Part shown: one piece after another, positions 3,722-6,529 of the stretch
Numbering within the stretch: position 1 is the first letter of the stretch
Layout: every line of letters begins with the position of its first letter
From: an uncultured Bacteroidales bacterium
GTDB taxonomy: Bacteria > Bacteroidota > Bacteroidia > Bacteroidales > Paludibacteraceae
Assembly: GCA_934716995.1 (NCBI GenBank)
Contig: CAKUYO010000075.1
Coordinates: 1 to 6,529, forward strand
DNA: 6,529 bases
Direction of reading: 5' to 3'
Notes under the pieces: model-generated
The model's database searches: none
Told to the model about the DNA's origin: nothing
Seen by the model: only the letters and a program-made list of their open reading frames with translations
Position numbers and translations under genes: made by a program

Positions 3722-4348
3722 TTACAATACCTCGTCACAAATTTTCAAAGCAAGCGCTTCTTCTGCGGTGAATCGCTTATCTAGCTTCTTATTATTGATT
3801 TCGTCTAGGTCAGCCTGTGTCAATTTGGTATATTTCAGAACAATATCATCAACACGTTTACGAAGGATGCGCATATCGTTTATCTCTTCTTCCATAGATG
3901 CCAGTTTTCCATAATTCATGGATGACATATCATGGTGTAAATATGTTGCGTATCTGAAACTTTTCCTGACACTACCAACAATACTAATCAAGAATCCCAT
4001 ACTGAAAGCATATCCCATATTGGTAGTAATAATAGTATATCCATCGTCTTTCATATTCTCAATAAGAGAAATAAGTGAAAGGCCATCATATACTGTACCA
4101 CCGCAGGAATTGATTAGAATTTCGATAGGTTCTTTTGTGCCGAGTTTCTTGTCAGCTTCTCTGATGCGCATAAGGGTGTAGATACATCTAAACATACTAG
4201 CGTCATCTACATCGTCATACACCATCAGCTTTCTGTTCTAAAAAGCTAACTGGGAAATCATTCTGTCCTTATCGAGCAATTTCATCGGGAAATCCGAATC
4301 TGCGTCATTTCTGACATTGCTTGCAGAGCCAAAATATCTTTCTCTCAT
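3722..4348 (-). CDS. ClpP-like serine protease, read through an in-frame TAG
   Basis: The product is 208 residues if TAG at 4238-4240 (codon 37) is read as an amino acid, which is a normal ClpP length. The ATG at 4348 has GGAGG four bases upstream and overlaps the TGA of the preceding gene by one base. The core shows ClpP features: EILINSCGGTVYDG (about 76-89, with Cys where ClpP has Pro), the nucleophile in FSMG (Ser116), a His in YLHHD (138 or 139), and LDKRFTAEEAL with a probable third triad residue Asp190. Known role of the family: oligomeric ATP-dependent proteolysis; in phages, ClpP-like proteases can also mature capsid proteins. Starting instead at ATG 4225 would give 167 residues, have no good Shine-Dalgarno site and trim the first beta strand. 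The neighbour downstream is a coupled Cys-rich protein. Confidence 0.88.
4238..4240 (-). other. In-frame TAG codon, probably sense (ClpP-like gene)
   Basis: This is codon 37 of the frame that begins at 4348. The residues on either side (QLAF-x-NRKLMVYDDV) form a continuous ClpP-like N-terminus. The next codon is AAC, as after the other recoded TAG at 5329-5331. Confidence 0.75.
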
Positions 4349-4527
4349 CAATCCTCCGCCTCCCTATTCAAGAAGTTGAGAATCGCCCGTTCCTCAACAA
4401 CGTAATACTTCTTCCGCTTGCTACATTTCTTCTTGTTCACAATGCGATAATTCTTGTCGTACTTTGATGCACGAATCAAGCCAGCATTACGAAGTTCATC
4501 GAACTCGCTTCTGTTTACTAGAATCAA
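4348..4527 (-). CDS. Small basic protein of 59 residues with TTG start
   Basis: The frame ends in TGA at 4350-4348, overlapping the ClpP-like ATG by one base. The TTG at 4527 lies eight bases after AAAAGGGG (4543-4536), and no ATG is available; the frame is closed by TGA about 36 bases upstream. The product begins MILVNRSEFDELRNAGLI and has a strongly basic centre (NKKKCSKRKKYYVVEE, about residues 31-46), so nucleic-acid binding is plausible. The helix pattern at residues 7-24 with a following YDKNYRIV strand resembles a short winged-helix-like fragment, but I do not recognise a family. It is coupled to the protease gene by the stop/start overlap. Confidence 0.78.
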   Translation of the reverse strand: MILVNRSEFDELRNAGLIRASKYDKNYRIVNKKKCSKRKKYYVVEERAILNFLNREAED

Positions 4528-4582
4528 TAAACTATCCCCTTTTACTTCAATTAGTGAAATGAATCACTTTATTTCATATAAT

Positions 4583-4604
4583 AACGACATTTCTCAATAT
4601 CGTT
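4583..4604. other. Hairpin between the Cys-rich gene and the 59-residue gene
   Basis: A 9-bp stem (AACGATATT/AATGTCGTT, one G-U) has a GAGA tetraloop and lies 14 bases after the TAA at 4618. On the minus strand ATTATAT follows, so it is at most a weak terminator; on the plus strand TTTTATAT gives a better U tract. A second small stem (AGTGA/TCACT, 4553-4568) follows. This 90-base gap has no clear promoter. Confidence 0.5.
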
Positions 4605-4617
4605 TTATATCAATGTT

Positions 4618-5376
4618 TTACTGCGTTTTAACGCCGCTCCGTTTTTCGGAACTTTTCTTACGTATATTACGCTGTTCAAAGTCAACACGTCTGGCGCAAG
4701 TTTTACAATACAGCTTTGGTCTACCATGTGTAGGCTGTTTGACAATGCACCAACATCTAGCACATCTTGTAAACTTGCCGTTGCCAATTAGCTTGTCATA
4801 ATAATAGCACAGATTGATGAAATTGTCAAGTGGTATCTGAGATTTGTCATCAATTTGTAACAATTCTGGGCTAATTTCGACATAATGTACGTTATGAAAC
4901 TGTTTTAGAGATACAAGATTGGTGGTTCTGACGAACTCCGCTATCTTCTTGACGCTAGATACCCCAGCGACTTTGAGCGCATCGTTAAGTTTCACAGTGT
5001 ATAGGTCGTCAGGATTATGATAATATAGATAGATACAGAGCGATGCAAACACAAAATGCTCAGCATCTAAATCACAAATAGCGTGTATCTTGTTAATCTG
5101 CGTCATAGATAACACTATTCCATCAGTCCTAACAGGTGGCAATCTCTTAGCCATTGCGTAGGCTGGCCTATAATATTTTGACATATCAGGTCTACTAGGA
5201 ACATAATACTTCTGAGCAAAAAGCCTATCAATTAGCTTCAGTATCTTGTCCTCACTTTCGCCAGTGTATCTAAGATACCTTATTACATAAGCAGCATCAG
5301 CCACCGGATGCTGCTCAGATAATGAGTTCTACGTCAATATCTTCTTTGCATTTTCTATTCTTTCGTCAAATATCAT
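4618..5376 (-). CDS. 252-residue protein with C-terminal Cys4 zinc-finger-like motif, read through an in-frame TAG
   Basis: The ATG at 5376 overlaps the TGA of the polymerase-like gene (ATGA) and has AAGGAAGAG just upstream. Codon 16 is TAG (5331-5329); reading it as an amino acid gives an unbroken 252-residue frame. If TAG stopped, the best later start would be GTG 5304, which lacks a Shine-Dalgarno site. The N-terminal part (about 1-100) is helical (VADAAYVIRYLRY, ILKLIDRLF). The middle (about 110-190) is mixed and may be a winged-helix-like domain. The C-terminus has CxxCxC (205, 208, 210) and CxxC (224, 227) with a His-Gly-Arg-Pro turn between, likely a zinc ribbon, and ends in a basic tail. 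Coupling to an RNA polymerase-like gene suggests a nucleic-acid or polymerase-associated role, which is inference. I do not recognise the family. Confidence 0.85.
5329..5331 (-). other. In-frame TAG codon, probably sense (Cys-rich gene)
   Basis: This is codon 16 of the frame starting at the translationally coupled ATG 5376. The flanking peptide reads AKKILT-x-NSLSEQHPV. The following codon is AAC, the same as at 4238. Confidence 0.8.
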
Positions 5377-6529
5377 GCAATCTCTTCCTTATATTCATCA
5401 ATTATAGTCATTTTCTTTCCAAAGTAGTCACGACCATTTGGATTCTCGACAACCTTGTAACGATGCCTTGAGTTATTTTTTACGTTATTTGCAACAGCAT
5501 CACCGAAACAATACCACAGCAAAGACTTCTGGCAATTATTATCAATAGCATAACATACATATATAACGTAGTTTACACACATATCTACATTAGATTCTAT
5601 TAACAAACAGTCATTTTCAAAATCTTCGTACAACCCATCAAATAAAGCAGATTTCATTTCTTTCAGTTCATCCTCAGAAAGATATGGAGCCGCAACAGAT
5701 ATATTCTGCATTATATCTCTGTTTAATCTGGTATATTGACGAAGCAATTTTTGAAATTTACCCAAAGTCCTTTTATCTAAAGAATCCGGTGCTACAGACA
5801 TTAAACATCTAAAGTCGAACTCACCGCGATTTTGGTTTCGTCTTTGTGTTAAATCCAAATCCTCAATATACTTAGCTAAAATATTCATAGTACATTTGGA
5901 ATTAAACAACGGAGAATACTTATAGTAGTTTCTGATAAATGCCTTTTGTTCTGGTGACTTATCAACAATGCGAACCAAGTCATTGATTCCCATGCCAAAT
6001 TTCACCATACATTCGGTGTCGCAAACACGCTTGTGGTTTTTGTACTCTTGCATTTTTGCAGGATATACATATCCGAAGAAATACGCTTTCTTATCGCAGC
6101 AAATTGAGTTCTCGAATTTTATCCTCTCATTCGCCTTATTGATACGGGCAATCTCTTCTTCTGTTGCGCCATCAGGTATTTGGATATACTTCTGACGCTT
6201 TGACCACTCTTTCTTGGGTGGTTCGTAAGAAATACCCTTAGTTTTGTCAATGGCGTTTCCTTGATACATACGCATAATCTTTATGCGTTTTTCGAGTTCA
6301 AGTCTTTCCTTAGATTCCTTGTCAAATAAGGGTAACATTGCATACATATTACTTGCAAGATTTGTAATGCCGCCGATAGGACTATCAAATGACTTAATAT
6401 CCCAGCTTGCGAATGTATTAAAGTTTAATCTCTGTTCTTTTGCTTTATGCTTTTCGTAAGTTATAACAGGCAGCGTAGGGTCTATTGCGCCAACTAAGTA
6501 TGGATTATCCGATGTTAAGGCTATATCTC
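5373..6529 (-). CDS. C-terminal part of a phage DFDGD-type (YonO/RdRP-like) RNA polymerase, partial
   Basis: The frame is open from the window edge to TGA at 5373, giving 384 residues; the ATG at 6347 is internal. At the edge it reads DIALTSDNPYLVGAID. The first Asp could be the last residue of a DxDGD metal-binding motif whose rest lies outside. About 60-110 residues on, DIKSFDSPIGGITNLAS and then MYQGNAIDKTKG match in order and spacing the conserved blocks after the catalytic Asps in eukaryotic RdRP/QDE-1-like and YonO-like polymerases (IG-x-I-x-N; A/I-V/I-D-x-x-K-G). From memory, related large proteins with a DFDSD or DFDGD motif occur in Firmicutes phages. Such enzymes transcribe phage genes with a single chain. 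The rest is mostly helical with a Cys pair (SICCDKKA) and VCDTEC. It is coupled to the next gene by ATGA. The catalytic motif is not visible, so the call is inferred. Confidence 0.62.
   Translation of the reverse strand, partial: DIALTSDNPYLVGAIDPTLPVITYEKHKAKEQRLNFNTFASWDIKSFDSPIGGITNLASNMYAMLPLFDKESKERLELEKRIKIMRMYQGNAIDKTKGISYEPPKKEWSKRQKYIQIPDGATEEEIARINKANERIKFENSICCDKKAYFFGYVYPAKMQEYKNHKRVCDTECMVKFGMGINDLVRIVDKSPEQKAFIRNYYKYSPLFNSKCTMNILAKYIEDLDLTQRRNQNRGEFDFRCLMSVAPDSLDKRTLGKFQKLLRQYTRLNRDIMQNISVAAPYLSEDELKEMKSALFDGLYEDFENDCLLIESNVDMCVNYVIYVCYAIDNNCQKSLLWYCFGDAVANNVKNNSRHRYKVVENPNGRDYFGKKMTIIDEYKEEIA

Noticed and set aside
3360..3914. Plus-strand open frame of 184 codons
   Set aside because: It is antisense to the ClpP-like and Cys-rich genes, has a Ser-rich low-quality composition and no Shine-Dalgarno site.
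1..6529. CRISPR array, insertion sequence or hammerhead ribozyme
   Set aside because: No regularly spaced repeats, no transposase or terminal repeats, and no CUGANGA...GAAA core were found.

Overview
The window looks like part of a tailed-phage genome, probably a gut Firmicutes-type phage. Every gene I can support is on the minus strand. The evidence is dense small genes with short gaps or overlaps, A-rich/GGGG Shine-Dalgarno sites, a tight tRNA cluster, an HU-like protein, a ClpP-like protease and the C-terminal part of what looks like a phage single-subunit (DFDGD/YonO-type) RNA polymerase. I cannot name the host or phage from sequence alone.

Layout in transcription order, from high to low coordinates. 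(1) 6529-3350 is a tightly packed block: the RNA polymerase-like C-terminus, a 252-codon Cys-rich protein, a 59-codon basic protein starting at TTG, a ClpP-like protease and a Cys-rich small acidic protein. (2) 3349-3225 holds a consensus TTGACA-17-TATAAT promoter with a dyad over its -35 box and a hairpin at the start of the transcript. (3) HU (3224-2955) heads a run of tRNAs: Met(CAU), Asn, Gln, a circularly permuted tRNA-like element, Pro, Asp, Ala, Leu and Ser(UGA). A small membrane-anchored protein, Ser(GCU) and a 101-residue coiled-coil protein follow, closed by a clear terminator at 944-971. (4) Below that are a one-helix membrane protein with an unclear start and the N-terminus of a protein running off the window.

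Two things stand out. First, the ClpP-like and Cys-rich genes only reach their natural, well-spaced ribosome-binding sites if an in-frame TAG is read as an amino acid (4238-4240 and 5329-5331). No gene in the window ends in TAG: I count six TAA and three TGA stops. This points to TAG recoding, for example the TAG=Gln code known from gut phages. No ordinary CUA-anticodon suppressor tRNA is visible here.

Second, 2476-2599 holds a tRNA in the wrong order. The 3' half (anticodon-like arm, T arm, 3' acceptor strand) comes first, then a GGAA tetraloop, then the 5' half (5' acceptor strand, D arm), all inside an 8-bp outer stem. Two other gaps in the tRNA cluster (1975-2041 and 2158-2308) are also closed by 10- and 9-bp stems. 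In all three the outer stem is followed immediately by ACAGCAA or ACTGCAA, so this looks like a family of structured RNA modules between tRNAs.
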